Notes: generated from the letters alone by a model not told the origin. 64,000 nt of DNA from Allium sativum (GCA_030737875.1 CM060926.1:164683579-164747578); one strand, 5' to 3'. Numbered from the stretch's first letter, positions 20,781 through 32,674 are shown. Numbers and translations are program-made.

Positions 20781-21090
20781 GCTAGTAGTTTTGGTTTTGC
20801 AGATTTATATTCACAGGATCCTGGTTTACAGCTGGAACGATATCCGGAAAGCTTTGTATCCGTATATCTCATTCTAGTTGTGTATTGTATTATTTTCCGC
20901 TGCTATGTATTTAAATGTAATTTAAATCTCTGATATTTCTGTGTAATATTTATTCATACTCTGTATATTCTTGTAATCTGATGCACTGTTGTAATATATA
21001 GTGAAATGTTCTTCTGTATGCGTTCTGTTGTGGCTTGTTCTCGAACTATCCGACGCTTTCCTTTACGGGGAAGTTACGGGTCTTCACAGT

Positions 21091-21102
21091 TGGTATCAGA
21101 GC
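21091..21102 (+). other. Primer binding site of element C (initiator tRNA-Met)
   Basis: TGGTATCAGAGC, two bases after the LTR end CA at 21088. Identical to the sites of A, B, E and F. Confidence 0.95.
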
Positions 21103-22105
21103 TTTGGTTTACAAAGCTAGAGAACAAGACACATTAGAACCGTACGAAAGAATTCATCAGATATTGGGTTAGTAATATCCAATTAAAATGACTCGTTAGA
21201 GATAGGATCAGTAGTATCCTAGAACGAGTGTGAAGAGTATAGTTTTGAAAATGAAAACAATTTTTGTTTTGAAAATTTAAATCAATTATTCGTATTTGAT
21301 TATTTATTTATATTGACGTGGACAATCCAGTATATATAGATTTTGCGTATACGTCTGATCCGCGTGTATTCGAAATTTTAATATACTGGATAGATATAGA
21401 ATTATACTCTAGTCGCCCGGGGGTGATTCTGATGATTGATATATCATCATCAGAGTTTATATCCGAGTGACGAACGTGTAATATTTATATATTTCCTATT
21501 GACTGGTGTGAGAACCAAAATTAGATAGGGCCTATGGTTGTGATTTGGCATCAAGAATCTGATTTTTGTATATATATCAAAATTATGAATTTGAAACTCT
21601 AATTCACAAATTGATTGATGTTTGTGTTGTTTGCCTATTTGTTTGCTAATTTTGAACCATTAGCCTAATTGAACCCAATATTGAATTGTATTGAGAATTA
21701 GTTGCATTTGCTTGCATATACATATATATCATTGAACAGGTCATAGCAAGGAGGCTAGAGCAGAGAATAAAATTTGTTTGCCCGACAAATAGGTACATGT
21801 TTACTACATAATTTACTGTTTTGTTTGGGTGATGATGATTTTATGAGCCTATTGGCTAGCCGCTTGGCTTTTTCTTTTTCTTTTTGAGATCTGAAGGACC
21901 GGGAACGCTATTTGCAATTTCCCGATGCTCCCATTGCAGGGGAGGTTATGGCGAAATTTTTCGAAAATTTAGGGTGTTAGCCAAATTTTTGAAATTTTGA
22001 AAATTCTCAGAAACTGAAAAGTTGGAGAATGGAAGCCAGATCGAACGTAGAGCTGAATAATCAAACCACTTTCGACTTTGTTCCTTTTCGGGGACGAAAA
22101 GTTTT

Positions 22106-22118
22106 AAGTGGGGGAGAT
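22106..22118 (+). other. Polypurine tract of element C
   Basis: AAGTGGGGGAGAT immediately before the right LTR at 22119. It would prime plus-strand DNA synthesis. Confidence 0.9.
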
Positions 22119-23708
22119 TGTAACAACCCGGAAAATCTGGGCCAGTTTGAAAATTTTATTTTGGCAATTTTAGCGAATTTTGATTATTTAAAATGAATTA
22201 TTTTAAATAATATCGACAATAAATTTATTTTGAATATAATTCGAACGTATATATTATACGCGTCGTCGTTAGAATATAAATAATTATATATAATTATAAA
22301 TAGAATTGAAAATGGCGCGGTAGTTCGATAATTCGATTTCAAACTTCAATTGAATGTACCGGGTGCAAAACAATCCGGATTTTAGTGAAACCAAAAATAA
22401 TGGAATCTAATAGTGAATATCTTTCCAACGAATCCGAAAAATCAAGATTTCATATCGGGAATCAAAAGATATGTCCAGTTGAAAATTCTGAATAGTCGCT
22501 ATGGAATTCAGGCCCTTAAAAATGGACATTTTGCAAACGACCTCGGATTTCGACGAAACCAGTTTTGTTGGGTCCGTGATGTTAAGTTATTGCTAGGTTT
22601 CAAATTTCATAATTTTTCGAATCAATATGTGAGCGTGGCAAAGGAAAACGTGTTTTGACCATTTCAGTTGTTTTTAATCGACTGGAAATTGGCCATTTTT
22701 CTAACGGTCTCAGAATTTGACGAAACTAGTTTTGTTAGGACCGTATCGTCAATACGAAGCTAGAAAATATTTTTCGAAAATTTTTCGAGTCAGTATGTGG
22801 CCCCGGTAATTTGAAATGTGCGTTTAAAATTCAATATAGTGATTTAAATGTAAATTTAATGGAAACTGATTCAAACAGTCGAATCAGCCCGCGATACATA
22901 TCCCATTGTGTTCGGAATGGGGGTAAAATGCTAGGGGCGACGGGCGTTGGGTCTCGATTGGGGTTCGTAAATTAAAACAAGTAAGGAACGAATTAAATAT
23001 TATAATATTATTAAAATATATAAATTCCTTTAAAACCTTTCCTCCCTCCATTCAGACAAAACGAAATAAAAAAAAGAAAAAGAAAAGGTCGATGCGCTCG
23101 GAACCCTAGCCGCCACCACTCGTCGCCGCCTCTGGCACCTTCGCCGCCGCCTCCCCAACGTCGCCCTCTAACCCCACCGCCCTGCCCTCTCTCTCTCCTC
23201 CTCCTGAAATCCCCCCCCCGCAGTTCCGCCGCAACCCTGAACACCCATCGCCCTCCCTCCATGAACGCGCCACCCCCACCCCGCATCCCCTCCGCCACGA
23301 GCCCCTTCCCCCTTCCACTGACGAACAGGCACAGCCCCCCCCCCCCCCCCCCGCTGTAAGTTAATTTAAGTTTTATTTTATTTTTTATTTTTTTTGCTTT
23401 ACTTTCTTTATCGTTTATTATGTGATTTACGTTCCAAAAAAAAAAAACTGATTTTATTTTAATTTTAAGATTAAAGAAAAAGGTTTAAATTGAATTTGAA
23501 AAAGGATTTTTTTTTTTAAAAAAAAAAAAAACTGATTTTATTTTATAAAGAAAAAGATTAGAAAAGATCAGATTTTTAGAATGGTTCATAAAGATCGGAT
23601 TTTTATACGGGAAAGGCAAAGTTAAAGATTTGATTTTTAGCGATAAAAAGATTTGATTTTTTTTTTTTTAGATTAGAGGAAAAGGAAATGATTTTTATTT
23701 TTAACTTT

Positions 23709-24281
23709 GAACTAAAAATTCGATTTTTATATATTGAACTTTGAACTAAAAATTCGATTTTTATATATTGAACTTTGAAATAAAAATTCGATTTTTATAT
23801 ATTGAACTTTGAAATAAAAATTCGATTTTTATATATTGAACTTTGAAATAAAAATTCGATTTTTATATATTGAACTTTGAAATAAAAATTCGATTTTTAT
23901 ATATTGAACTTTGAAATAAAAATTCGATTTTTATATATTGAACTAAATAAAAATTCGATTTTTATATATTGAACTTCGAAATAAAAATTCGATTTTTATA
24001 TATTGAACTTCGAACTAAAAATTCGATTTTTATATATTGAACTTCGAACTAAAAATTCGATTTTTATATATTGAACTTCGAACTAAAAATTCGATTTTTA
24101 TATATTGAACTTCGAACTAAAAATTTGATTTTTATATATTAGACTTCGAAATAAAAAATTTGATTTTTATATATTAGACTTCGAAATAAAAATTCGATTT
24201 TTATATATTGGACTTCGAAATAAAAATTCGATTTTTATATATTGAACTTTGAAGTAAAAATTCGATTTTTATATATATAGT
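23709..24281. repeat. 34-bp tandem array in 3' LTR of C
   Basis: Same units in the same order as the 5' LTR array, including the shortened unit. Array copy number has not changed since insertion, which fits the very recent age. Confidence 0.92.
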
Positions 24282-27200
24282 GACTACGGGCAACGAAGAT
24301 GACGAAGAGGCGATAACGAGGAAGACTTCTGCAGATGAAGAGCCGTGGAGCTAGGATAGCTATATGTGAGAATTTCTCACCTTTCTATTTTATTTCTAGT
24401 TATATATATATACTAGGATGCAGACGGTGCTTAGTAGCACCCGACACAATCGTCCACAGACCATGGACTTGTTTGTTTGATTGTTTGGTGATTGATTGCG
24501 ATATTGGTTTGAATGTGGTTTGTGGTGTGAAAAATCGAATCGATAAATTGGTTAGGATTAGACGTGCGCCGTTATAAGGCGAAGGAGTAAGGCTAGGTTA
24601 GATCCTTACTTCAAAGTTTGTGGTTTGCATAACGAATTGATTTGATTGATGTGTGAATGGCGTGGGCCTTCACTAGACCGGGGATAAGGCTAGGCCTTGT
24701 CCCGTTTCTAGTATCGTGCCGTTATGCCGCCGAAATTTTCTAAAATAAGTTAGAAAAAAATAAAAATAGCATTTTATTTAACGAATGAACTGAATAGAAA
24801 TTCATATGTTAAAATAAAATGTGTTATCGTTAAAAATATAATTTTAACGTGAATGTGAATAAATAAATATTCATTTACAAACCAGACGGTTTGTTTATGT
24901 ACACCTATTTGAATGACGTTGATTGGGTCGATAAATTTTACACATCGCCTAACTGCACAAATAAAATATGTGTTTGATTGTTTGAAACCCCACACGGGTG
25001 TTAGGATGAAATTTGAGTTCACTCATCCTGATTGATTAAATATGTCGATCGATTGATTGACAAGCTGCTATAAGCGTTAAATGTCTATATTTGATGCTTA
25101 TACAGTGTAGTGCACTTTGGTTGATGATTGATTATTCATCGTTGTTGATATATACATGTGTTGTAGAAAATCCATATAATTAACATTATATGGTAATTGA
25201 TTGGGCCTCATTCCAGTTTCAAAAAAAAAAAAAAAAAAAAAAGAAATATTTGAAATAGAATATTTGAAAATAGAAATCTGTGAAGCCGTGAGGATTAGAT
25301 TGACGCCATTTTGACGTGAACGATATTTATATCGATTTTATTCATTTTAAAATGAATATTGAAAAGTGATTTCGAAATCGAATATTTTAAAATGAATTGA
25401 ATTGAAAACGATTTCGAAATGAATTGAATTGAAAACGATTTCGAAATGAATTGAATTGAAAACGATTTCGAAATGAATTGAATTGAAAACGATTTCGAAA
25501 TGAATTGAATTGAAAACGAATTCAAATTGAATTGAAAGCGAAGTGAAATAAATTCAAATTGAATTGAAATTTGAATTGAATAGAAATGGATTTTAAAACG
25601 AATTTATAAAGAAGAATTCAATTTTGATTTGAATTGAAATGGAAGTTGAAAATGTTTTTGAAACGAATTCAAAACTATTTATATAATTCGTTTTAAATAG
25701 AAATCGACGAAATATATATTATATATATTATATATATAATATAATGGCCTGAATAGAACGCGCCGCGCCGCGGCAGTTCGCGAATTTCGACCATTTATTT
25801 CAAACGGACATTACGGGAGATCCGACCGTCGGATTCTCCTAAAACCGGAACCGTTGGGTTCGTATCGAAAAGAGCTTTCTAATGAATGTTAGAAATTTGA
25901 AATCTAACGGTTGGATTTGGAATTATGTCCAAATCAAATTCGAAAAGGGTCGCTGTAAGTGCAGTTCGATGGCCGTTGATGGAAATCGACTGTACGGGCC
26001 TTGATAAAATTATTAAAAATAGTAATAATTTGTGTAAAATCATAAGAAATGATTTGTGAAAGTTTGGGATGAAAAACTCCATATTTGAAAAGATAAAAAT
26101 AGATTTTTATCGAAATGAACTAGTTTTGAACTAGAATTATAATTCTATTTATTTTTTTAAATAAATAAATTGAATTCGAAAAGGGTTTTAAAAGTAACCA
26201 AAATTCCAATGATTGCATTGGGGTGGATTTGAATCGAAATTGTCTTCGGAATATTTCGATATTGGAATTCGGGATTATACAGGTGTTGTTATGGAAATTT
26301 GAAAGATATATATATTTATATCGTTATTTCCAATACGACATTTGTTAGTCGTAGAATTTGATATTGAATATAAGCCGATATATTTTCTATTCAGAGCCTT
26401 GTATTGAATATCGAATGTGATTTGGGTTTGTCGTGAATGGTGTCTTCACTAACACTGTTCTTGAACCCAGCTGAGAAAAGATTAAATCTTTTGATTTAGA
26501 TTTAATGAAGTGTACCAATTAAATAATATTTAATTGGAATTGAATTGATATTGATTTTTGGGTTTATCGTGAACAGTGTTTTAAATAACACTTGTTCTTT
26601 AACCCGATAATTAATGAATGTGATTTGGGTTTGTCGTGAATGGTGTCTTCACTAACACTGTTCTTGAACCCAGCTGAGAAAAGATTAAATCTTTTGATTT
26701 AGATTTAATGAAGTGTACCAATTAAATAATATTTAATTGGAATTGAATGGATATTGATTTTTGGGTTTATCGTGAACAGTGTTTTAAATAACACTTGTTC
26801 TTCAACCCGATAATTAATGGGATGTGACTTTGGGTTTATCGTGAACCGTGTTTTAAATGACACTGATTCTTTAACCCAGTCACAGATTAAAACTAAGTGG
26901 AGTTTTAATGAATCTTTAATTAGATTGAAAAGATCGAGAATGGAGTATCACCAGTTTTGCTCCAGGCGATAGTTAAATCTTTAATTAGATTTGAATGTGA
27001 AATTTAGAAACTAACTGGCGGTTAGCCAAGCAGAATGGTTTTCTGGATATTGATCTGATGTTGGTTTCGGCCTTCGGGGTTAATATTTGGGGAATTATTC
27101 TCTTGATTAATTTACGGTTAGTGACTAATGAATTGGAATGAGGCGTATGTTGTGTTTGTGTAACACTTATTTAAAATATACGCGAGTTATTCGGAAAGAC

Positions 27201-28138
27201 CGGGTTTATCCCATTCTGAGTAACTGATACGACGATAAGTCGAAGATGAAGACGATGGTCGAAGACCGGAGGTCTTCACGTCGTTTGGGTAATTACTGAT
27301 GATCTTGATTGGGCTGTACACCCAAGAAGATGGAAACAGTTAGTGATCGTCCAGACGTACTTGGAGATCGATGGATATGCGGGGTACTAGGTGCCTCCGG
27401 TTTCGTTCAGACCCAGAACGGACTTGTAAATGGACTGTGTGTCTGACATCGGATTTCATTCTGTGTGACTGATATCGGTTGCATAGGATGGCTTGCCTGT
27501 GTGGCATGCTAAGATGCAAATGATCAAGGCTTCTGTTGAAAAGCAAAGTCTTGTGGTTGATGATCAAAGCACGGCCTTTGTGGCGTAGCTTTGTGTAACG
27601 TTTGATTCGCGAGTTTCACACCCGGTATGAATCAAAAACGGGAGACGGACGTCAGGGAGGGCATGCGTTTCTTTCTAGCTAGAAGTGGCGTCAGTGGTTT
27701 TGCACGCCCTGACGAGTTTGACTTATGTGGTTGTTGCTGTTGCGAGGCGCCTCGGTTATATCGGTTTCGGCCGAATGCATTCTGGTCGGCTGACGGACCA
27801 GACTTACACCCCATAGGGTGGGGAGACGTAGTGCTCAGGCATAATAATCCACTCCGTGTGGACCGGCCCTGAGGATCCATGGGGCAGTTGCGGCTGTTCC
27901 TGAGACATGGGCTAGATTGTCTCGAATAGGTTGAGGACTATCTTTTGCCTCGGTTCATAGACGGAAATCCAATTTCCAAATACGTGACATTTGCGGTTTT
28001 AATTGTAATCCTATATATGGCGACATAGTGGGATGGGGCGCTTATGCCGCCTATGATTGATACTTATGATTTGAAGTTGTTTTATACACTTATAATAGTA
28101 TCAAATGATTTGTTTTAAAACGTATCAAGCATCCTTTG

Positions 28139-28423
28139 GCTGTTATAAGGGAAAACCCTATCCTCGACTGCGTTGCATTGTGTGATGGGACCTGGGTCTT
28201 ATAACAGCTTCATTTTTCTTTATTTAGCATTGCGCTGTTTGTTTTATGCACTGGTATTCTTGGGAGGAAACCCGTTCCGTGTTATACGGCGTGGTCCCTT
28301 GATTTACCTAATGATTTAAAATAAAGATTAATAACTGTTTTAGTTCTCACACCAGTCACATGACTGACCTGGAGTTTATTGTTTTAACCTAAACTCTGGG
28401 TGCCCTTATTTTCGACACGGGCA
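28139..28423 (+). ncRNA. Predicted structured RNA cassette in the 3' LTR of element C
   Basis: Identical copy of the 5' LTR cassette: S1 stem arms 28139-28149 and 28198-28208, HP1 28353-28366, HP2 28369-28399, HP3 28401-28423. It adds no independent comparative evidence because it is a copy. Confidence 0.55.
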
Positions 28424-28830
28424 GCTAGTAGTTTTGGTTTTGCAGATTTATATTCACAGGATCCTGGTTTACAGCTGGAACGATATCCGGAAAGCTTTGT
28501 ATCCGTATATCTCATTCTAGTTGTGTATTGTATTATTTTCCGCTGCTATGTATTTAAATGTAATTTAAATCTCTGATATTTCTGTGTAATATTTATTCAT
28601 ACTCTGTATATTCTTGTAATCTGATGCACTGTTGTAATATATAGTGAAATGTTCTTCTGTATGCGTTCTGTTGTGGCTTGTTCTCGAACTATCCGACGCT
28701 TTCCTTTACGGGGAAGTTACGGGTCTTCACATTATATATGATCCTCATTATCTTGCATATGATTCATACATCAGTTAACATTCAAACTAGCATACAGAAC
28801 TATGAATCAAGTTGAACTTACATATGATTT

Positions 28831-29287
28831 AACGTATGAATTGGATCTACAAGACATAACCAAACTAGCATTTTTAACATATGAATTAGATCTACAAAAC
28901 ATGACCAAACTAGCATTTTTTCATATAAATTAGATCTACAAAACATAACCAAACTAGCATCTTTATCATATGAATTAGATCTACAAAACATAACCAAACT
29001 AACATCTTTATCATATGAATTAGATCTACAAACATAACCAAACTAGCATTTTTATCATATGAATTAGATCTACAAAACATAACCAAACTAGCATCTTTAT
29101 CATATGAATTAGATCTACAAAACATAACCAAACTACCATCTTTATCATATGAATTAGATCTACAAAACATAACCAAACTAGCATTTTTATCATATGAATT
29201 AGATCTACAAAACATAACCAGACTAGCATTTTTGTCATATGAATTAGATCTACAAAACATAACCAAACTAGCATCTTTATCGTATGA
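28831..29287. repeat. 45-bp tandem array in 3' LTR of B (about 10 units)
   Basis: Units contain catatgaattagatctaca and aacataaccaaactagca. Minus-strand open frames here (repeated MFCRSNSYDK) are translations of the repeat, not genes. The matching array at 35818-36186 has about 8 units, so copy number has changed since insertion. Confidence 0.93.
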
Positions 29288-29628
29288 ATTTACAACATGT
29301 ATGATAACACCACAATTTTACAACATAATTATAACATGCGGTCAATAATTCACATCATATCCATATAATCCACATCATAACTTAATCCAATTAAATTGCT
29401 AATTATTTTATTAAAGAAATCGAACTCACAACTCAAAGAAGGTCGAATTCTGAGTTTGGAGTTGTATTAGCTTTCCTTTGAAGAAGATTCGTTGTTAGAG
29501 TTGAATACAATTGAATTTGATTTGCTTTCTTCCTCTCTAATTGGTGGTGGCTACTTCTAGGTTGCAAGGCGACAGCATGACGACCATGATTCTAATTTTA
29601 TTTAGGTTTTAGAATGAAGTTTGGTAGT

Positions 29629-29639
29629 GTTTATATAGA
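29629..29639 (-). promoter_or_regulatory. TATA-like box in 3' LTR of B
   Basis: The minus strand reads CTATATAAAC; the same box is at about 36537-36547 in the 5' LTR and matches LTR A's box in position and sequence. Confidence 0.45.
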
Positions 29640-30042
29640 AGTTAGATTTATTTACAGCCCTCAGATCATCCTAGTATCCATCTAGGCCTTAGAAACCAAG
29701 AAATGATGTCAACAGACCAACCAGAAATCGCCACCTAAGCCCCAAAACATAAAATTTCTTCATAGACCATTCAGGGCCGACGAGACCAATTCCAAACTTC
29801 CTGAGTCGATACCGGGGTTGACCCAGCGGGTCTTGGGTCGACTCATAAAATAGGTCGGTTTGGTGTTTTGCCTTCCCGCTTCCGCTGTTTTGAATTTTTT
29901 TCTTAAATTTTAGGTTGAATTTTATTTTATTTTTATATATATATCTATATATATATTTCTATCTTCCTAATTAACCATTTTCACACTAAACCACTTTTTT
30001 GAACTGCGTTCACACTAAGCCATTCCCCTAAAACAAAAATAT

Positions 30043-30110
30043 GGCATTGGCAGGGATCGAACTCTGTACCCCTTGTATGCAAGTCACGTGTTCCAACCAA
30101 ATGAGCTACT
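30043..30110 (-). repeat. tRNA-like (SINE-head-like) segment in 3' LTR of B
   Basis: The minus strand reads AGTAGCTCATTTGGTTGG, resembling a tRNA A box with D-arm, and ends with GTTCGATCCCTGCC, resembling a B box and T-arm, 68 nt overall. The T-stem and acceptor do not pair properly, so it is not a working tRNA; a tRNA-derived SINE fragment captured by the LTR is the likeliest explanation. It is present in both LTRs of B (other copy 36978-37045). Confidence 0.5.
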
Positions 30111-30199
30111 AAATATTTTGCTTACCAACCTTAGAACAATGCTAAACATTATTCTTTAATTTGTTATTTTAATATTCTCAGAAAATACGGGGTGTTACA

Positions 30200-30213
30200 T
30201 TCTCCCCTCCTTA
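30200..30213 (-). other. Polypurine tract of element B
   Basis: The minus strand reads AAAGGAGGGGAGAA directly before the 3' LTR, preceded in sense by TTTCGGGGACGAAAT, the typical Tekay/Del context. Confidence 0.88.
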
Positions 30214-30829
30214 AAGGATTTCGTCCCCGAAATCTCCAAGTTAAGGAGAATGTATATCCTACCATCCGATCATCCATCTACTCAACCATCTACTCAACCA
30301 TCAATCACAGGCATCCATTGTCCTTAAAAGATTTCTAATGCCATATGAACATATGCAGAGTGTGTGTATATGTTTCTTATCTAATGCAAAATCAGGCGGT
30401 CTACTGATTCAATTGACTTCCTTAATGCAAATCATGATAGTGCCATGTGTCCATTATGTATGCAAAAGAGTCCTAATGATACATATTAATTCTATATGCG
30501 TGCACAACCATTCATCTTAATGCAACATCCATATGATAATACAACCATTATTCATTAATTAATTTAAATATGCACACATATTTATATGCAATATGCAATA
30601 TGAGAGTGACTGAGCCGATCTAGTGCCTAAAGTGTGTGTATATGCATCCACGAGCAACCATTAGCAAACACTTGCATCCACGTGCATCCATCATACATAA
30701 CATGTCTCAAACACATGTTTCAACCATAGGACTACCCTATCTAAAGGTCAAAGATACTATTGAGAGGACATACTAAAGATAGAATAAGTACAAGCTAACC
30801 GATAAAGGAGAAATTAAAAGACATACCCT
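30214..30829 (-). other. 3' non-coding part of element B internal region
   Basis: AT-rich sequence with many ccatc/catatg words between the chromodomain remnant and the polypurine tract. No domain is recognisable; a plus-strand 60-codon frame at 30338 has no support. Confidence 0.5.
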
Positions 30830-31115
30830 CGAAAAGAAAAGGGTACAATGAACGCATCTTCTCTTCCGTCTCCCAAGTAGCGTTTTCTCATCATCTCCCC
30901 ATTGCACTTTGACTAACCTGACCTCTCGATTCCTCAACTTTTTAATCTACGACCCAAGAATGAACATGGGAGCTCTTCGAATCGTCGCATCACGCTCTAT
31001 CTCCACCTCTCTAAGCAAGCTCGGCTCTACCACTTCCGCGGTCTCATGCAAGCACTTCCTCAAATGTGATACATGGAATACATCGTGTACACCACTTAGC
31101 TAGTTGCCTCTTCTC
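30830..31115 (-). pseudogene. Integrase tail and chromodomain of element B (broken)
   Basis: Minus-strand pieces include VHDVFHVSHLRKCLHETAEV, then RRAPMFILG and, after a frame change, LVKVQW-like sequence. These match the same part of element A and confirm a chromodomain-bearing chromovirus. A stop and at least one frameshift interrupt it. Confidence 0.78.
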
Positions 31116-31620
31116 ATGTCCCTCCAAAATCTAGGGTACATAACCTCAAAAGATCTTCAAAGATTCTATTCATCCCTTTCTGTCCGTCCATCCGTCTGTG
31201 GATGATAAGCGATGACCGTACTTTCCGCCTTTTGCAAATCACCTTTTCCTCTTGCATCGAAAACTGCTCCAAGTCCTGTCCTGCAAGCATCGGTATACAC
31301 TGTGAATGGCTTACTCCCATCTGGCAAAACTGGAGTTGTCGTCAAAGCCCCCTTCAAACGTTGGAAAGCATCGTCATTGTCAACATCCCAAGCAAAAGCC
31401 AAGTTCTTCTTCGTTAACGGGGCTGATATCTTCGTAAAGTCCTTAATGAACTTCCTATAATAACCAGCCATCCCTAAAAAGCTTCTTACTTCTGTTGCGT
31501 TCTTAGGAATCTTCTAATCTTGGATTGCCACCACCTTCGTGGGATCCACAGCTATCCCTTCCTTAGAGACCACATGCCCTAAGAATCTCACCTTCTTCCT
31601 CAAAAGAAATGGCATCAACA
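31116..31620 (-). pseudogene. RT end, RNase H start and integrase fragment of element B, joined by deletion
   Basis: Reading the minus strand leftwards: RT thumb (VRSFLGMAGYYRKFIKDF-like), then SAPLTKKNLAFAWDVDNDDA, then the RNase H start KPFTVYTDACRTGLGAVF. After about 15 unrelated residues comes AYHPQTDGRTER, a motif near the end of the integrase catalytic core. Most of RNase H and of integrase is therefore missing. The protein fragment is chimeric by deletion and cannot function. Confidence 0.82.
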
Positions 31621-32171
31621 TAGGGTCCTAAACAATCCATTACTTCACACCTTTCTCGAGTCCACTCGAGTCATCTCATAACCCTATTGAGTCTAACTCA
31701 GGGTAGTCCATACCATCGAATAGTCTTATCATGTCACGGCTTCCCATCACTCTTCGAGTAAACCAAGATATCATGCAATGAAAAATCACCACAGCTATTC
31801 ATCTCTCACACAAACCATCCTAGTCGAACTCGACATCCCCCAAGTACAAGCCCCAAAGGTCTAAACCAATATCAGACAAGCACCCAAGGAATACCTCCTC
31901 CGAATTTAGACGATCTACGTGAGATGATACTAGCAAAACAACTGGAGCACTCCCATTCCTAAATGCTTCTTCTTATGAACCCCTTCTCAAGCAACTATTT
32001 CACTTGCTTACCGAGTTCTCCCCTCTCTCTCGGAGCCATGTGTCTAACGGGTAAAGCAATGGGCTTTTCGTTATCAACTAGGTATATGCGGAAGTCTATT
32101 TCTCACTTCGGAAGCAAGCCCTTCACCTCCTCAAAAACATCCGTGTATTCATGGACCACTTTAACAGACTG
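31621..32171 (-). pseudogene. Rearranged RT N-terminal half of element B
   Basis: At about 31930-32170 the minus strand reads VFEEVKGLLPK, EIDFRIYLVDNEKPI and LPVRHMAPRERGELG, the RT entry region, with stops. Between 31630 and 31930 only a trace resembling the catalytic box (DILVYSK near 31755-31780) is recognisable; the palm is otherwise lost or scrambled. Confidence 0.65.
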
Positions 32172-32674
32172 CTAACTCTCAATAGACGCGTCAAGCGATT
32201 CTAGATAACTTAGCATAACAGAATTCATGGGATTACAAGAGATTTCGAGAGTGTTACCAAGGCAAGTCATGAGCCTAACCACTCTCCTTTCACAATCAAG
32301 AACGACACCATTACTGGATAACCAGTCCATTCCTAAAATTAACCCATTGCCCGTGAAGCCCAAAACGTAAGCATCACATCTAAACCCAACGCTAAGTATA
32401 GAAATTTTCAAATCCAAACATATCATGGACAAATAAGCTGACCCCCAATTGGATTTGAAACAACTAAGGGATCCTCTACTATACTGGTGTCTAGGTGCAG
32501 TGACTCAACTAAAGCAGTGGATATAAAAGAGTGTGATGCGCCAGAATCAAAGAGTGTGCGAACAGAATGATCAAAAAGATAAACTAAACTTTCAACGGAA
32601 ATTGTTCTACCTCGTTCTTGCAGCGGCGGGGCCTTGAGAGTCTGAACCTTCCCTCTTGCCTGCCCTGGTGCCAT
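32172..32674 (-). pseudogene. Protease domain of element B
   Basis: Two overlapping minus-strand frames. The first has VRTLFDSGASHSFISTALV, with the retropepsin DSGA site. The second has YVLGFTGNGLILGMDWLSSN, the C-terminal protease motif, then CERRVVRL leading to RT. A frameshift near 32430 separates them. Better preserved than the matching region of A, where the second motif is broken. Confidence 0.85.

Larger units (their letters stand above)
14478..21088 (+). repeat. 5' LTR of element C (6611 bp)
   Basis: Starts TGTAACAACCCGG, ends GTCTTCACA. In order it holds two diverged ~130-bp U3 repeats (about 14893-15170), a TATA-like box (15376), a GC-rich leader (about 15450-15712), a possible splice donor (15713), an A/T-rich stretch, a 34-bp tandem array (16066-16637), a 26-bp array (about 17745-17890), an inverted-repeat block (18179), a 201-bp tandem duplication with hairpins (18781-19237) and the structured block (about 19780-20800) near the primer site. 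No credible coding sequence is present. Confidence 0.95.
21089..22118 (+). other. Internal region of element C (1030 bp, non-coding)
   Basis: Between primer site and polypurine tract there is no open frame with retroelement similarity. The right end (ttcggggacgaaaagtttta) is the same motif seen before the polypurine tract of Tekay/Del chromoviruses, so this is probably the stump of a deleted chromovirus interior. Blocks such as gaatggaagccagatcgaa recur in E's internal region, showing that C and E belong to one family. Confidence 0.88.
14478..28731 (+). mobile_element. Element C: complete non-autonomous LTR retrotransposon with giant LTRs
   Basis: Left LTR 14478-21088 (6611 bp), internal region 21089-22118 (1030 bp), right LTR 22119-28731 (6613 bp), flanked by TTATA duplications. 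LTRs make up about 93% of the element. The primer site (21091-21102) and polypurine tract (22106-22118) are intact, and LTR ends are TG...CA. No gag or pol motif is present. By eye the LTRs differ by about two substitutions plus homopolymer length changes. With the commonly used plant LTR rate of 1.3e-8 per site per year this suggests an age of only tens of thousands of years at most. It must use proteins from another element. Confidence 0.95.
22119..28731 (+). repeat. 3' LTR of element C (6613 bp)
   Basis: Copy of 14478-21088 displaced by 7641-7643 bp. Visible differences are one base in the A-rich run near 23070, poly(C) and poly(A) lengths, and one substitution near 25946. It has the same arrays, leader and structured cassette. 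It ends at 28731, followed by the second TTATA. Confidence 0.95.
28732..30199 (-). repeat. 3' LTR of element B, second part
   Basis: Resumes at the duplicated TTATA and runs to ggggTGTTACA at 30199. It holds a 45-bp tandem array, a TATA-like box on the minus strand (about 29629-29639) and a tRNA-like segment (30043-30110). Together with 12109-14477 it makes an LTR of about 3.83 kb. Confidence 0.92.

Noticed and set aside
21091..21102. tRNA-Met-like sequence
   Set aside because: Only the 12-nt primer binding site, not a tRNA gene; the same at the other four primer sites.
28910..29266. 118-codon open frame with MFCRSNSYDK repeats (and similar at 35806-36164)
   Set aside because: Translation of the 45-bp LTR array; no protein features beyond the repeat.
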